64,000 nt of DNA, taken from positions 248,001 to 312,000 of the forward strand of contig JABVXV010000044.1 in the NCBI GenBank assembly GCA_013365325.1, in the 5' to 3' direction. The DNA comes from Dipetalonema caudispina (Eukaryota; Nematoda; Chromadorea; Rhabditida; Onchocercidae). The translations under genes and the position numbers were made by a program. The notes beneath the pieces were generated by a model that was given only the letters and a program-made list of their open reading frames with translations, searched no databases and was not told the origin of the DNA. Shown here piece by piece: positions 51,576-64,000 of this stretch; position 1 is the first letter of the stretch, and the number at the start of each line of letters is the position of its first letter.

Positions 51576-52440
51576 AGTAGAATATACCACCACCACTACC
51601 AACCAATGAGCCATTTTGTTGCGTTCCAGGCAAAAAAAGGGATGGGTAGAACGGATTTGTATAACAGCAAAGCAATCAGTCGTTGTTTTAAAGTCAAGGA
51701 CGTCCTTTCAAAATTACCTTTTTATGCATTCACTTTTTTTTTTCTTATCTTTTTCTACTTTAAACTTTTCTAATTTTAGAAGAAATTTAACTTTTCTAAT
51801 TGAGATATTCAAAGAAGATTTTAATTGATTAATCTAAATGATCAGAATTTTAAGAGTGATAGGATGACATACGGATAATTATGATCCATTTGAGAGTACA
51901 AGAGCAATTACTTCTCATTTATTTACCTGAATATTGGAATAATCAGAATTTGATTTTACTCCAATTCACATTTCTATCTTTAATTGTATTACTCATTTGG
52001 CATAATATAAGGTAGCTATATTTCATTGGTCATTTCACGTCATGGATATTTTTTATATATTTAAAATTCTTATAGATTGTTAACTCATAATATTCAAATT
52101 AATGGAAATCCTTGAATATGTTTGGCTTGTAATTTTTACTTTTTTTTTTTTTTTTTTCATAAATTAAAGCCTTTCCGATAACAATCAACTCTTTATAGCA
52201 TTGCAGTGTTAATGAGACTAAAACTTTGACCTTTCGAATAATTACTTATTGCTTTGTTTATTTTCTTCTCTTATCGTTTTGCAATATTTTCCATATCTTT
52301 TCACGTGATAAAAATTAAATGATATGAAAGATTTGACTCTTCTTAATTTGTAACAAAATAAGCATAGTTAAAATATGAAAAAGGGAAGAGAGGACAGATG
52401 GGCCAAATGTAATAAATTTGTATGATTAGTATCGATAATG

Positions 52441-52565
52441 CTGAGCTGATGTTATTACTATCACCGCTTTTGCTACTGCTACTGCTAATGCTGCTATTAC
52501 TGCTGCTGCGGTGATGGGTGATGAGGTTTGGGTCGTAATCCAATTCCAATCCTCATTTATGACCC

Positions 52566-52600
<35 letters not shown>
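52441..52600. repeat. Trinucleotide-rich stretch followed by a CT microsatellite
   Basis: Interrupted GCT/ACT triplets at about 52441-52510 (Ser-rich if read on the minus strand) are followed by (TC)n at 52567-52600. Low-complexity DNA. Confidence 0.7.
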
Positions 52601-54654
52601 CCTTTCAATATATTATACCATTTCTTTTCAATCAACTGTTCGAATTAATCAGACGTCTTTGTATTTTGCGCCTATTAAAATTATTCGAAAAGGAAAACAT
52701 TTATGTTATCTCTCTCATTGGATCGTCTAATCCTTTAATCTTGTCTGATTTTTAAATGATGGTAATTTTTTTTTAATTTTATTTCTTAAGAATTAAAAAT
52801 TTTTCATGCTTATCGATAAAATCCATAAAAACTTAAAAATTCGTACTTTAAGTAAACAAATGTATAATTGCGATATCACATGAATGCCTTTCTCTTTTTT
52901 TTCCATCTGTTATTTTTATTTCCATTTTTAATCAGTTTGTTTTCCAACTTAATTATAATTTGCAATCATTGCAGCTTATCACATCTGTTGTACCAGTCGG
53001 TGATAGCAATATTGATATGTGTATATTTTCCTGATAATTATGCATGTCATCGAATTGAATTTATTTGACAATTGTTTAAATGAATATTTTTCTAGATGTA
53101 TTGATTAGCCATGATTAATTTGTTTAATTAATTGAATTAATTTGCTGGATAATTTTACAGCATCATAAACAGTTATATTCATGCTTTCCTCAATGCTTTC
53201 ATTTCTTATAATCCTCTAAAATTTTAGTTTTTTTTTTTTCGTTTGGAATTTTTTAAACTTGATATCGGTCTGTTTATTGAGAATTCTCGAAATGCAATAA
53301 TGCAAATTGTTACGCTTCGGTTTCTTTTATGGATGAATTATTTCTAAGAATCACCAGAAATCTAAATCCAATCTGAACATTATCTGCATATCTTTTCATT
53401 TGATTTAAACTCTCCTAAATTCTTAACTCCATGATTACAGTTTACCTTTTCCCTCTACCTGAATAAAACGTATAAATTTTCTCAGATATCCCTGCTTATC
53501 GGCTTATGAATTATTTATAGATTTATGCCTTTACATATAATAGTAATGAAAATTATTTACAGATCTTCATAGAATGGATACTGATTGAGATCCTTTACTA
53601 TTAATTGCATATGTCTGAGTGCTTTGTGCCTTAATAGCCTAATGTGGCCTTGTTCATAGGCTATTCTATTTTGGATCCTGTTTTATTAAAATGTGTGCAT
53701 TGTTGGTCGATTCATTCATTCTTCGTTAGATCTTTAGTTTATTACCATAGAAGAATGAGTATTTCAATTTCTTGGTTTTCGATATCCTTTTTACAACTGT
53801 CGTTTTAACTGAGGTCATCTTTGACAATTAGGCAATCGTTCATTTTTGGTAGTAGCAATTTGCATTGTAATCAATTGCAGTAGACGATGTCTAATATTTT
53901 TTGATTATTGCTCTATGCTATTTCCGTCCTATTTCAACGGACCCATTAGACTATAAACAAAATTTTCCAAATCAATTCTTCTTCGACATTCTCTGTGAAT
54001 TCGACATATAATGATTATAAGTTTTCGAATTCTACACTGACATATCTTTAAAATCTGCCAATTAGTTGAGTTGTTCCAAAGGACTAATGCTGATGATTGG
54101 GAGAACTTGGCTTGATCAGCTTAATCAGTTAGTAAATTTTAAACTAAAACAAAGATAGCGAAGTCTTACTTTTCCGGCATAAAACATACGTGTAGAATTT
54201 TCTGCAGTCGTTGAAAACTGACAGACCTGCTCCATTACTCTAGATATACTGTAATGTGTGGATTGGAGCTTAGAGAGCTGATAGATTTTGTCTGCTTAGA
54301 TTACTAAGATTTTTTAAATTGTCTTTTGGACATCTCTCTTTTTGAGCGTAAAAATTTTCTCACTGCTTTAACTCTTAGCAAATTATGAAATGTGATAAAT
54401 CATATTTTCCTTACTTTCAGAATTAACAATTATGCCTCTAATTTGCATAGCTCTATCTGCCAACTGTTTTCTCTCTGCTACTTTCTAAATAGTTTTATTC
54501 TAATTTGTAGTGATCGGTAGTTTAGAGGAGAGAGCGGGAATTAAATGTTTACGATTGTCAACAGGATATTCTCTGGACAAAAATAATGAATTAATAAATT
54601 TATATACTGTAATTATATCGAAAAGAGAGTAGTTATCCTATCATATTGCAATTA

Positions 54655-54690
54655 TCTCAAGCTTATGCATGCAGTGCATGCTTATAAGCC
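54655..54690. repeat. Short GCATGC-containing palindrome
   Basis: GCATGC, a 3-base spacer, then GCATGC, flanked by TTAT and TTATAA, forms an imperfect hairpin with arms of 7-8 bp. Could be a hairpin or a dyad binding site; no function can be assigned. Confidence 0.35.
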
Positions 54691-55578
54691 GTATAAAATT
54701 CATTGTCAATAATTGCAACATAACCTAATCCCAAATATTACAATCACGATCGGACAAAAGCAACAACAAGTGATAAAACAGATTTCCGGAGCTTCATACA
54801 ATTATTGAAAATATTATCGTTATCTTGTTGGTGATAGTCCGACTATCTATTTTGGTCAATTTATAAATAGTAGAAAAAAAAGGTTTTTTTTTGTTGATCA
54901 TCATCGAATCATTTGATTTTAGCAACAATTTCCTCGATCTTATTAATATTGCCGGTTGTAGATAATTAAGTCAGCCATAATTATGTGTAATTTAAAAAAA
55001 AGAAATGCTTAATTTAAGCGGTAAAAGATTGAGGATTTTTGAAAAATGAAAAGTAATAGACTACGAAGGTTGAAAAGGTGACAAGAAAATCGTCATCAAA
55101 CAAAAACATTTTCAGTGATCATTTATCGAATTGCTCATTGATTTTGTTCGCTAACTCACATAAGGATACTTTAGTATTATCATTTTTATTTCAACTGTAC
55201 ATGAAATCGAAATTTTGATAATAATCAATATTGAACGTATATACGATACTTTTATTAAAAAATTAATTCGATATTTTTCTAGTAAGTTATCTCTTACCAA
55301 CGAATTTCTATTTTTGTCACCTTCATCTGTTGTTTTTCCATCCAGTAATCTAATTATCGATAGTTGAGTTGCACAGATTGGAACCTCAATTGTCTTGATC
55401 GGAATACACTAAATAATCTGAGATTATTTTATCCTAGTTTACAATCATAAATTATGTCTAACCATCATCCTCAATTCATGCTAGTAGTAGAAAGTTTTGC
55501 AGAGTTTTAGAGGAAATATATATCAATGAATGATGTGCCTAAAGCTTATTGACCAAAGGTCGTTGCTGCTTCCTATTA

Positions 55579-55612
55579 CTACTACTACTACTACTACTAT
55601 TACTACTATTGC
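55579..55612. repeat. (ACT)n microsatellite
   Basis: Run of TAC/ACT triplets of about 34 bp in non-coding DNA. Confidence 0.8.
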
Positions 55613-56139
55613 CATTGCTCATCATCACAACAATGTTGCTTCAATGGTGAGGTGATATTAGTAATGTTGGAGAAGAGAAAAGGGATGAGAGGAAAAGAAT
55701 GAGAAGGACGTTATCGCCGGAAGATCATTCTTTTCCTGTCCGTCTCATTGATCGTAAAGAATGGGAAGTCTCCAACTGGTTTTCTAACTTGTCGGCATAT
55801 AAATTTCGTTTCAAGAATTATGTTATTTAAAATGCAGTATCAACCACAATGTTTTTTTTTTCCCCCCTCCTAATAAGCCTGATATCGAATGTAAAGCATA
55901 GAAAAGAATTAGGATGAAGCTTGAAGGCTTTCTTATTCAGTTATCAACATAACGTATATTCCCTAGACGGATGAAATTTCAATGATTTAATGGTCAAATT
56001 CTATTTATGAGAGCCAAATTCATATACAGTAAAAATTCCATATACAATATAATTAATTATTGATCGACATCAACTTTAAATGATACTTATTTAAATAATT
56101 ATAAGATATATTTCTTTTTTTTCTTTATAAAAACACATT

Positions 56140-56285
56140 TTAAAGTATTAAATGGAATTTAATAACCGAGCAAGTGGTAATATTTAAATGGGTGTCTACT
56201 ACCGCTTGTCATTTAAATAATTTTGAGTGCTTTTTATTAAAAAGGTATTTATTACCTGGATATTAAATTCCATTTAATACTGTAA
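56140..56285. mobile_element. Foldback / MITE-like element, about 140 bp
   Basis: A 21-bp perfect inverted repeat (56144-56164 against 56261-56281; agtattaaatggaatttaat and its complement) extends to 24 of 25 matches at 56140/56285. Inside are nested shorter inverted repeats: atttaaatg (about 56182) with catttaaat (about 56210), and gcaagtggta with taccgcttgt. Such nested TIR structure without coding capacity is typical of MITEs or foldback elements. The outer ends start TTA, and no clean target duplication is visible. Confidence 0.6.
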
Positions 56286-59200
56286 TGTGATGTTGTTGTT
56301 CCAAAGATCAATGTAAGAATCTGAAAAAAGATGGAAAACACTGAACCGGAAAAAAACTTCAAAAAAGGAAGTGTGAGTTATTTTTGGAAACAAAGATTTA
56401 TCAGAAGTGACGAATTAAGTGAATAATTTCAAGACGACCGTGAATTTTCTTACAGTTTTCCGTATCTTCAACAATTTGTACACTTTTAACGGAAAATTCA
56501 TTGCCGGAAAAAAAGAAATGAAATCCGTGTATTTGTCTAATAATAACAATTAAACTACTCCAAAAATAAAACTCGAAGTGACAGTGATGCTAATCGAAAA
56601 TAGAACTTTAACCATATATGAACTCTTCCTATAATTATTTTCCAGTAGTAATATCTTTTTCCTGACCTCAATTGAAAATTTCTCCCGAAGAATGGTTGTC
56701 ATTTTATCAAATTTACAAGTTTCTCTGCACATGCAACACTAAAACTGATTGTGATTTCTTTTAAATCTGTTTCGGAAAAGATATTTTATGTGTCCGTTCG
56801 TATATTTGTATGTGAGCTGCTCTTTTCGATCCGTTTTCTTCCTCTGTTCTACACTTTTTTTTTCTTTTTTTTTGATATGAAAATTACAGTAGAGAAATAT
56901 TTGGCCTAGCCTGATACTTTTAATAGGACATGTGCATCTATAAGAAAATATTTGAAGTGATGGTTTCATTTCACTTATTGCAACTTTTAGTTAAAATTTA
57001 TCAACACTACATAGAAAACAAGTATATTTAATTTTTTGTTAATTAATAAGGATTATATTTTCTGGCCAAAAATTTTTCAAAGAAATGGTAATACCAGCCA
57101 TTTTCTGATCATTTTCGTTAGGATACTACCGATTGGTACTCAATTCCTGAAACATTTAGCATTTTAAGTTGGCAAGCGAGCAATAAGGCTGAAAAGCTTT
57201 CATCTACTTCGAAATAATCAAAATTATCGAATTGAAACCTCTTCCTAAGCTACCATTTAGATGTATCTATCTTATAACCTTCGATTAATCGTTTGAGAAA
57301 AATTACATTATTGGCCTAGGACGTTTAGATATGTTATAGATGCATTCTTTTCTTGTCTATGCCTTTTCACACTTTCTCTTTTATTGGCTGAAATTTTTTT
57401 TTTTTTTTAGATCCCTATGTTCTTAATTGTCCCTTTCATATCTCGATAGCTTTCCAATTCATTTGAAAATTTATTCCAATTTTTGTTGAAATATGTATGC
57501 ATTTTGCGAATCTTTCAAAATTTAATTCTGCTTTCATTCAAATTTGCATAAAATTAATGATACTTGAATTTAATGCTAAAATAAAAACATTTTTTTTATT
57601 GTAATGCTGAAAAACCCTTTCGCATTGCATAATGTATGAATTAATTTAGATTCTTTATGCTTTGTGATAAAGCTTCAGGAATTTATGCTCACATCACTTT
57701 TAAACTTTTAAATAAACTGCAATTTAACATTAATAAATGACTGTTTAATGAAGTTAATTATGATTTTCCGGAAGCACATTTTTTTTTTTTTTTTTTTGCA
57801 GTTAATGAAAAAGATAGAAGATTGAAAGTGTGCAAATTGTTGTATTTTACTTAAATGAGATGTGAGAAATGATTACCTAAGTGAGAAATATTGTTAGATT
57901 GCATTAATGAATCATTTCAGTTAATTTTGTTAAAATATATTTAATCACACGATATTAATGCTATAATTAAGAGAAGAAAGCCCACATTCCGAGATTGAAT
58001 TTTCTTTGCCTTCCCGATGATCTGAGATTAAATTAAATGTGAAAATTTTATGAGCTTCTTTCTCTGTCTTTTTCGATAATCTAACGTTCAATGTTTGATT
58101 ATTTTATTCATAGATAAGAAAGAAATGATTGAAAATGAAAGTGATACAATTGATTGTTCGATTCAACGAAACTATACAGCCAATGTATGCATTGGAATTT
58201 TTTTCAAAAAAAAAAAAAAAAAAAAAAAAAACTTTGTTTGATGAAAATATAAACAAATATTTGGCTTATTAGGCTTATAACATTATTATGATGAATGAAT
58301 AATAGAAGATAAGGATGAAAATACTATTTTAGATCAATTGATCATATATCTCAGTTTTTTTTTTTTTTTGTTTTTCAGGTCTTCTCGAGATAGTTGACTT
58401 TTTTTTGGTTTCCACCAATTGATTGGTAGTTTAATGCATGTTAATTAATTGTTTTTGAAGAGACAAATTTTCCCATCATCCTTGTATTGCTATCATATTT
58501 GGCTATTGGTCATTTAAGATCAACTGATCACTTAAGCTTTGGATCATCATTGGTAGAGAAGGTAGAAACATTCGTTCTCTCATCTCATCATTGAGAGTAC
58601 ACTTTAAGGACACTCTTCCTAATCTTCCTCTATATGTCCATTTATGTCTTTGTCTTCCTTCCCATTAATACTATTTTGATGCTTTTTTTCTTTTCCATCC
58701 GTCTCCTTGCTTTGTCTGTCTATTGAAGTGATAATTTATGACATTTTAAATGGATGTTACAATTGGATGAATAGTTTTTTAAATTAATTGTTGAAAATAT
58801 TTTCTTTGTAAGATTTCACTTAATTGCAATACGTTACGTAAATGACGCTTTACGTGACATCCGAATGTTTCATGCAAATGATAAGCATAAGCAGTAATTG
58901 TTGTAAATTCCACAGCATGATCATTCTTCTCGTTGATAACAATCCTTTTTTCTTTCTTAACCTTTCATTTCTATCTTCTCTTTTCGATGACCTTTCATTC
59001 CTAGCTATCTTATTTCATAATCTAAAGAAAACTTTTCGAGAATAAAAGGAAGAAAAAAAAAAAAAAAAAAGAGATAAAAAGGTATATGTCAAACTCGATA
59101 TTCTTTCTCTTATTTCTCATATTTTACAATTAATCTAATTCCTTGTCCACTTTATAACTTGGCCTAAAATTGTTAAATACTCTCTATTTATAAAAATTAT

Positions 59201-60686
59201 TTTATCGAATGATTTCATTATTTATTTCCTACAAAAATAAATTATATTTCAATATATTACTTCTTGCATTATTTCGGTTTTACTGTTGCTTACATAATCC
59301 ATAAATGATGTAAAAGTGGAGGAAATTTCCTTTTAACTGAAATATCAAAGGAATGGTCAGTGATTGATTTAAAGAGGAAAGAAAAGAGTAGTAAAAGAAT
59401 ATCATCGATGATCTATTAATCAGTAAAAGGATGTGACGTAACGATTCTTTGCACTTTTCGTTCAATGACGTTCAAAGTTTTTAACAAATTTTCTCTTCTC
59501 TGTAAACTGTAAGTCTGATACTTTTTATTGAAAGAAAATAAAAAAAAAAAAAGGTGCGTATATTTTTTTTTTTTTTTTTTTAAATTTTATTCCTTTTTAT
59601 TCTTACATTTCTTTTCATATATAATACGTTAATATTATTCATGCAAGATGTAAAAATTTAATTTAATAAATTTGTTTTTAAATTGCGAAAATTTTGTTTA
59701 ATAATTGAAGAAATGTTTAATTAAATTTTTTTGAAAATATTTCCATTAGCTATACTCTTTTCATCTTATTTTTGTATAATTAAGAAAAGGAATAAATCAA
59801 ATAATTGAGTACTTTAGTTTTTTTTTTTTAGTAATTTTCTAAAATATAGCACTCATTATCATGATAAACGATGTGTAAAGCTTTCATTGGATATTATTAT
59901 TGTCCATCAGACTATTCTTCCTTTTCTCTCCCACACTTTCAAATACCATCAAACATTATTCAATCAGTGAAGTGTGTGATTTGATTGCAAATGTGAAAAT
60001 TAAAGGCTTTTTTTAATTCTTTCATAGTATCATTATCATCATCATCTATAAGGTCAAGAAATGTTTCACTTATCGTTGTATTTTTATCTATTGCGGGAAA
60101 TTCATTCATTCAATTCATTTCCTTTCTTACCTTTTCATTTATTGAGCCTTGAAATTTCTTTCTTTTTTTTTTTTTTATGACAATTTTGGAATGCTGAAAA
60201 CAAGGAAGATGGTATCAAAAAAAAAAAGAAAGGCCTATTTGTTATCTTCTTTTTATCGAATTTAATGGTAAAGATGATTTACTATAGAAGGAAATAATAA
60301 TGATTATCAAGATTAAGATAGATAATGATTAGACATTGAAATACTTATTAAGATTAATATTAAATGAATTAATAATATTTCTAAATGATTAGAAACTTAT
60401 GTTTTACACGAAATATTAATCATACAGTATATTTTTTTTATTTATTTAATCAAAAATTTCATCGTTTATTATAATCATTCATTGTCTTTTCATTATGTTA
60501 TTGTTGTTGTTTACATAATTATTTGTCAATCAATCAATCATTCCTTCTTTGTTCGGTCATTCTATACAAATATATTTAAGGAAATGGAAATATTATTACA
60601 AATCCGGTCATAGGTCATGAATATAGGGACAAATACAATAACATTGTTTCTATACACCTATCAATCTAAACATATATGATATGATG

Positions 60687-60734
60687 TGTGTGTGTGTATG
60701 TGTGTATGTGTGTGTATGTGTGTGTGTGTGTGTA
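60687..60734. repeat. Interrupted (TG)n microsatellite
   Basis: About 48 bp of GT repeats broken by GTAT. As RNA in the plus sense it would be a strong UG-rich site, but nothing shows it is transcribed. Confidence 0.85.
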
Positions 60735-60867
60735 CATAAATGCTTTCTACATAAGGAGAAGAGGAAGGACCATAGCAAGCGGATAGTTGTAGTGAATGGA
60801 AAGCGCTTAGCTCAATGCATTGCATCTATCGCGTCTCGTCACCAATACCTATGACCTTAACGTTTAC

Positions 60868-60922
60868 GTCGTTGTCGTTGTCGTTGTTGTCGTTATTGTC
60901 GTTATTGTCGTCGTCGTCGTCA
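60868..60922. repeat. (GTC/GTT)n triplet array
   Basis: About 55 bp of GTC/GTT triplets. Frames through it give poly-Val/Ser or Asp/Asn, so the open frames here are repeat artefacts. Confidence 0.85.
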
Positions 60923-61052
60923 ATCTCAATCTTCATCATTATCATCCCATTTACATTCACATCCTTCTCCGCTTTTCCATTCTTCATCATATCATTGTAC
61001 TTATTTTGCAAGAGAACGTTTCTTACGTTTTTGTTACATTCTTACTGTTACC

Positions 61053-61053
<1 letters not shown>

Positions 61054-61093
<40 letters not shown>
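61054..61093. repeat. Poly-T tract, 40 bp
   Basis: Uninterrupted run of T, the longest homopolymer in the window; others are poly-A at about 16688-16713 and 58206-58230. It is a likely spot for assembly or length error. Confidence 0.9.
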
Positions 61094-61095
<2 letters not shown>

Positions 61096-62186
61096 ATGTA
61101 TATTATTTAATTGAATTACTTAATATCAATTTTATAAACTGAAATGATCAATGCTATCTTAGAGGATGAATAGAGCTAATTTTATGGAATCTTTTTTTCA
61201 GATTTAACATTAATTATTTATGCTATAAATATTAAATGAAAGTTATTCAAGTAGAGATTTTCTTTGCATGATTTCATTCTAACTCAATAAGGTTTTGCTT
61301 TTTAAATTACTTTATGGTATAGCTTAATGATTTTTTCTGCCAAAATGGAGAAAGATCGAATTCTACTAAAATCTTTTACACAGATATAGCTTTAAACTTA
61401 CTCACTTCTCAGAATGTACTTTTATAAAAGAAATGGTTCACATGGTTGTAATTTTATCAACTGCGATACGGCTGTCATTTAGTATTATCTAATGTTTTAC
61501 GTGGTAATGTAATATGATTATCATTTGGTACCATTAATCTCTTCTATCGTTTTTCATTTAAATTTTTTTTTTTTTTTTTTTTTTTTCTTCATTGTTTCGG
61601 GTAGTGGTAAAGATGATGTTGAATGTTTCAGTGAATTTTAAGTGATATATGAATCGTTCTTTCGTATAATGCTTTGTGCATTCCGTGGAAAATTCATTAA
61701 ACAATATCCTTGGACCTCACCAACTGCAACGGAAATCATTCATTTTCCATTGCTACTCCTTCCCTTATCCCACCCCTTCCCGCAGTATCCTTCCATGGCA
61801 ACTATGTAATATCATCATGTATATGAGGTGAGCATTTGCTGATGCCCGATATGATTTTGCATATTCATGTATATGTATGTATGTTTATTATTTGTTAATG
61901 GTTCGCATTATTTTTACTGTTGGATTTTTTCTATTATTATTGAGTAAATCTGTGTTGTGGTAAAACGATGAGTACTGAATGATATATTCCAATAATTTTT
62001 TGTTATCATTCTCATAATTTTACTATTAGATCATTTTCAAACTTTGGAATTTTTTTTTTTGATATTATGGTACTTTTTTGAACGAATTATTCTTATTTCT
62101 CCCATTATTTTATATGAGGCGACGTTTTCGTTTGTTTGAAGTTAACTTTAATTGATTTTTTTTAAAGCAAATTTATAGTTGGTAGA

Positions 62187-63311
62187 ATGCTTGAAGAAGG
62201 TGTGACAGTATGTAACAGTGGTAATAAACCGATTGGTATGGAATCAACGAATATATACTCAAAAATTGATGAAATAGTCACTGTCGATGCTGTAGGTATT
62301 TCTTTAAGAAATTAATGTAATTACGGTTTTAAAAGAAAAAAGAAACGCTTTTGTACTTACCCTGAATTGTCGTTATAACAGCCTCATTTTTAATTTCCTG
62401 ATTTTCTCATTTAGTTTTTAACTATATCAGTTTTACTTGAATTCCTAACTACATTCGAATTCTAGTAGCATATTATGAAGGGACGAACAAAATCTCAAAA
62501 AATGTCAGGTAAATTCATATTGATCAATAAAATCTTGTTTCTAAATCTAGCACTACACAGTTTTTGATTGTTTTATGTTCTCTATCTTATTATATAGACG
62601 AGAAATTTCCCTCAAAAATTCATGAAGTTTTGATTGATAAAGACAATATATACATTAATGGATTGGATCAACTGCATCACTGTTGTGGAGGCCTTTGAAT
62701 TTTCACTTCCTCGACTTGAACATTTTTTCTATACTTTTCTAAACTACAGGTTCTAATGATCAGTTTTCCAATCAGCAACTTGATGGAAAATTTTCAAATG
62801 CTGAATTGTTTTGAGTGACATATCCCAAGTTTTAATTTGAAAATTTTTTATGCAGTAGGTAGGAATGTTTATTTGTCTCTCCCATGGAGACAGAGTGCTG
62901 AAAATCTGACAAATGTAAGCTATTAACTTCTCGATTTTTCTAAGTATTATAACAGCATGTAAGCTTGTATGAAAGATTTTTTTGAGTCACAAATTTCCGG
63001 TTTAATTTACCTGTTCACAGTGGTATGCGAAGATTATAGACTTCTTAAAATTAAGGAAGAAAAAAAGTAGTTCAAATATAACTATGTGCTATGAGTGAGG
63101 CGGGAAGCTAATGAAGGGAAGTCGCTTCATGTATTACCATAAGGTGGTTTAAAATCGGTTCTTGAAAGTTTCCTTGTGCTGGTATTAAATTTCTCCAAAA
63201 ACATTTGTCGGGTCTGTCCTTTAATTAGGTATTTTTGAGGAAGTATTTAGTATGTCAAATACGGCCATAAGAGGAGGTTTGAAAGTCCGATTTTTGTATG
63301 CGTTATTCTGA
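62187..63311 (+). CDS. Unrecognised gene, partial model of six small exons
   Basis: A chain of phase-compatible exons: 62187-62291 (ATG at 62187, after a TTTTTTTTAAAG acceptor), 62469-62508, 62598-62681, 62856-62914, 63021-63066, 63229-63311 (stop TGA). Encoded pieces include MLEEGVTVCNSGNKPIGM, IMKGRTKSQKMS, EKFPSKIHEVLIDKDNIYI, GRNVYLSLPWRQSAENLTN and WYAKIIDFLKLRKKK. Each junction has usable GT/AG sites and restores frame, which is unlikely by chance for five joins. Exon 5 could instead read on to a stop at 63108. Upstream exons in the gene-poor region or downstream exons past the window are possible. Product not recognised; it has no signal peptide in this model and is basic. Confidence 0.45.
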
Positions 63312-64000
63312 GAATCCTTTCAAAACTTAGGTTTCGGTTTTTGAAAATTATAACAAAGTCTTTTTTGTAGTTAATTTTCCGTAAGAGTAATGGTATTTAA
63401 GAGGGATTTATTAGAGTGAATGCAAAAACCGGGGCAATTTTAGAACCGTAAATTATACTGTAGAAATTATTCTAACTGGCTCAAGCATTAATTGAAATAA
63501 GAACGATGACAGTTTGCCAATAAGAAATAAATTTATTTATTTTTGGCCATAGAAATCTGTATGTGGAGACTCGATACAAATATTTTCTACATTTCTGCTA
63601 AATAAAAATTCTTGCTAAATATTTTCCACATCCTACTGATACTGGAAGCACTTCCATCATGCAAAAACTATAGCAGTATTGCATCCACTTCATATGCTGA
63701 TCTCTCAAAATTTTCTCAACAAACCTATAAAATGTAAGTTCAGTAAGCTATAAAAGTTTTTCATACTAGCCAGAAGTTTTTTTTTTTTTTTTTCTGCTGT
63801 TAAGATTTGTTACAGTGAAATGTTCAGAATAATTATCTTTAAATAGACTAATACTGTAAAACGATTTTGAGGGGAATATTCTCTATCAAAGAAAATCCAA
63901 CTAAAACATCAAACGAATAAAGGCCATATCACGAGGATTTTAGCACCATGATGGATATTTTTATAGAGGACCGGTTGACACATTCCATAGTTCACATTTA
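63312..64000. other. Window edge, nothing recognised
   Basis: AT-rich sequence with a poly-T run at about 63778-63794. No supported exon; the preceding gene may continue here. Confidence 0.4.

Larger units (their letters stand above)
50330..62186. other. Roughly 12 kb gene-poor, repeat-rich AT sequence
   Basis: Dominated by homopolymer A/T runs, microsatellites, a 300-bp ATC/ATT repeat and pyrimidine-rich stretches. Listed open frames here are repeat translations (poly-His, poly-Asp, poly-Phe). Slightly GC-richer islands at about 55650-55800, 60770-60860 and 61690-61800 could be promoters or enhancers but show no supported exon. The interval could be one long intron or intergenic regulatory DNA. 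Confidence 0.5.

Noticed and set aside
51164..51614. Long His-, Ile-, Asp- and Met-rich frames on both strands
   Set aside because: All are translations of the ATC/ATT repeat array, open in several frames at once.
52343..52635. Ser-rich minus-strand frames
   Set aside because: Triplet and CT microsatellite DNA without splice support.
60815..61114. Plus-strand 96-99-aa frames ending in poly-Phe
   Set aside because: Generated by a GTC/GTT array and the 40-bp poly-T tract.
61780..61805. CATAGTTGCCATGGAAGG, resembling an RFX/DAF-19 X-box
   Set aside because: The right half-site lacks the required ...AC ending; only one half matches.
1..64000. tRNA, rRNA, known conserved miRNA or CRISPR features
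   Set aside because: No tRNA B-box context, no familiar mature miRNA (let-7, lin-4, mir-1, mir-71, mir-100 types) and no spaced direct-repeat array was seen by eye.

Overview
This is an AT-rich animal nuclear sequence, about 70% A+T by eye. It is almost certainly nematode, and a spirurid/filarial worm is my best guess. The grounds are short-exon genes with many small introns, TTTTCAG acceptors lying a few bases before start codons (the expected look of spliced-leader trans-splice sites), a nuclear hormone receptor of the expanded nematode type, and a decayed mariner transposon. Species cannot be fixed from the sequence. All gene models below were assembled by hand from reading frame, splice-site consensus and remembered family sequence; no search or transcript data were used.

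Layout. Positions 1423-7018 (minus) hold a 19-exon CDK11/PITSLRE kinase gene. It is head-to-head, about 1.2 kb away, with a 9-exon TDP-43 (TARDBP/tdp-1) gene at 8221-12226 (plus). Both act on pre-mRNA: CDK11 is tied to transcription and splicing, and TDP-43 is an RNA-binding splicing regulator. A run of minus-strand genes follows: a small secreted Cys-rich protein of unknown family (13076-14937); NPL4, the p97/CDC48 ubiquitin cofactor (16133-19838, N-terminus not found); an unrecognised 445-aa protein with two PP1-docking-like motifs and several CDK-type sites (21917-24840); a secreted EMI plus four-FAS1 protein resembling periostin/TGFBI (25649-32241); and TTI1, a subunit of the TTT co-chaperone complex for PIKK kinases (33492-40979). 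On the plus strand, 43294-48069 is a 399-aa nuclear hormone receptor whose zinc-finger intron carries a dead mariner.

From about 48.1 to 62.1 kb the window is gene-poor. It is dominated by homopolymer tracts, microsatellites, a 300-bp ATC/ATT-type repeat, a foldback (MITE-like) element and one convincing orphan minus-strand exon at 50201-50329. The right edge (62187 to about 63311, plus) has a chain of phase-compatible small exons of an unrecognised gene.

There is no operon-like tight spacing. Neighbours are linked mainly by housekeeping nuclear and proteostasis roles (CDK11, TDP-43, NPL4, TTI1) rather than by one pathway. The observations most worth a second look are a UG tract inside the 3' splice site of the TDP-43 gene's own exon 4 (possible autoregulation), retention of the TDP-43 C-terminal helix-like segment, the unplaced Cys-rich and PP1-motif proteins, three GC-AG introns all reading GCAAGT, and the unassigned exons in the right third.
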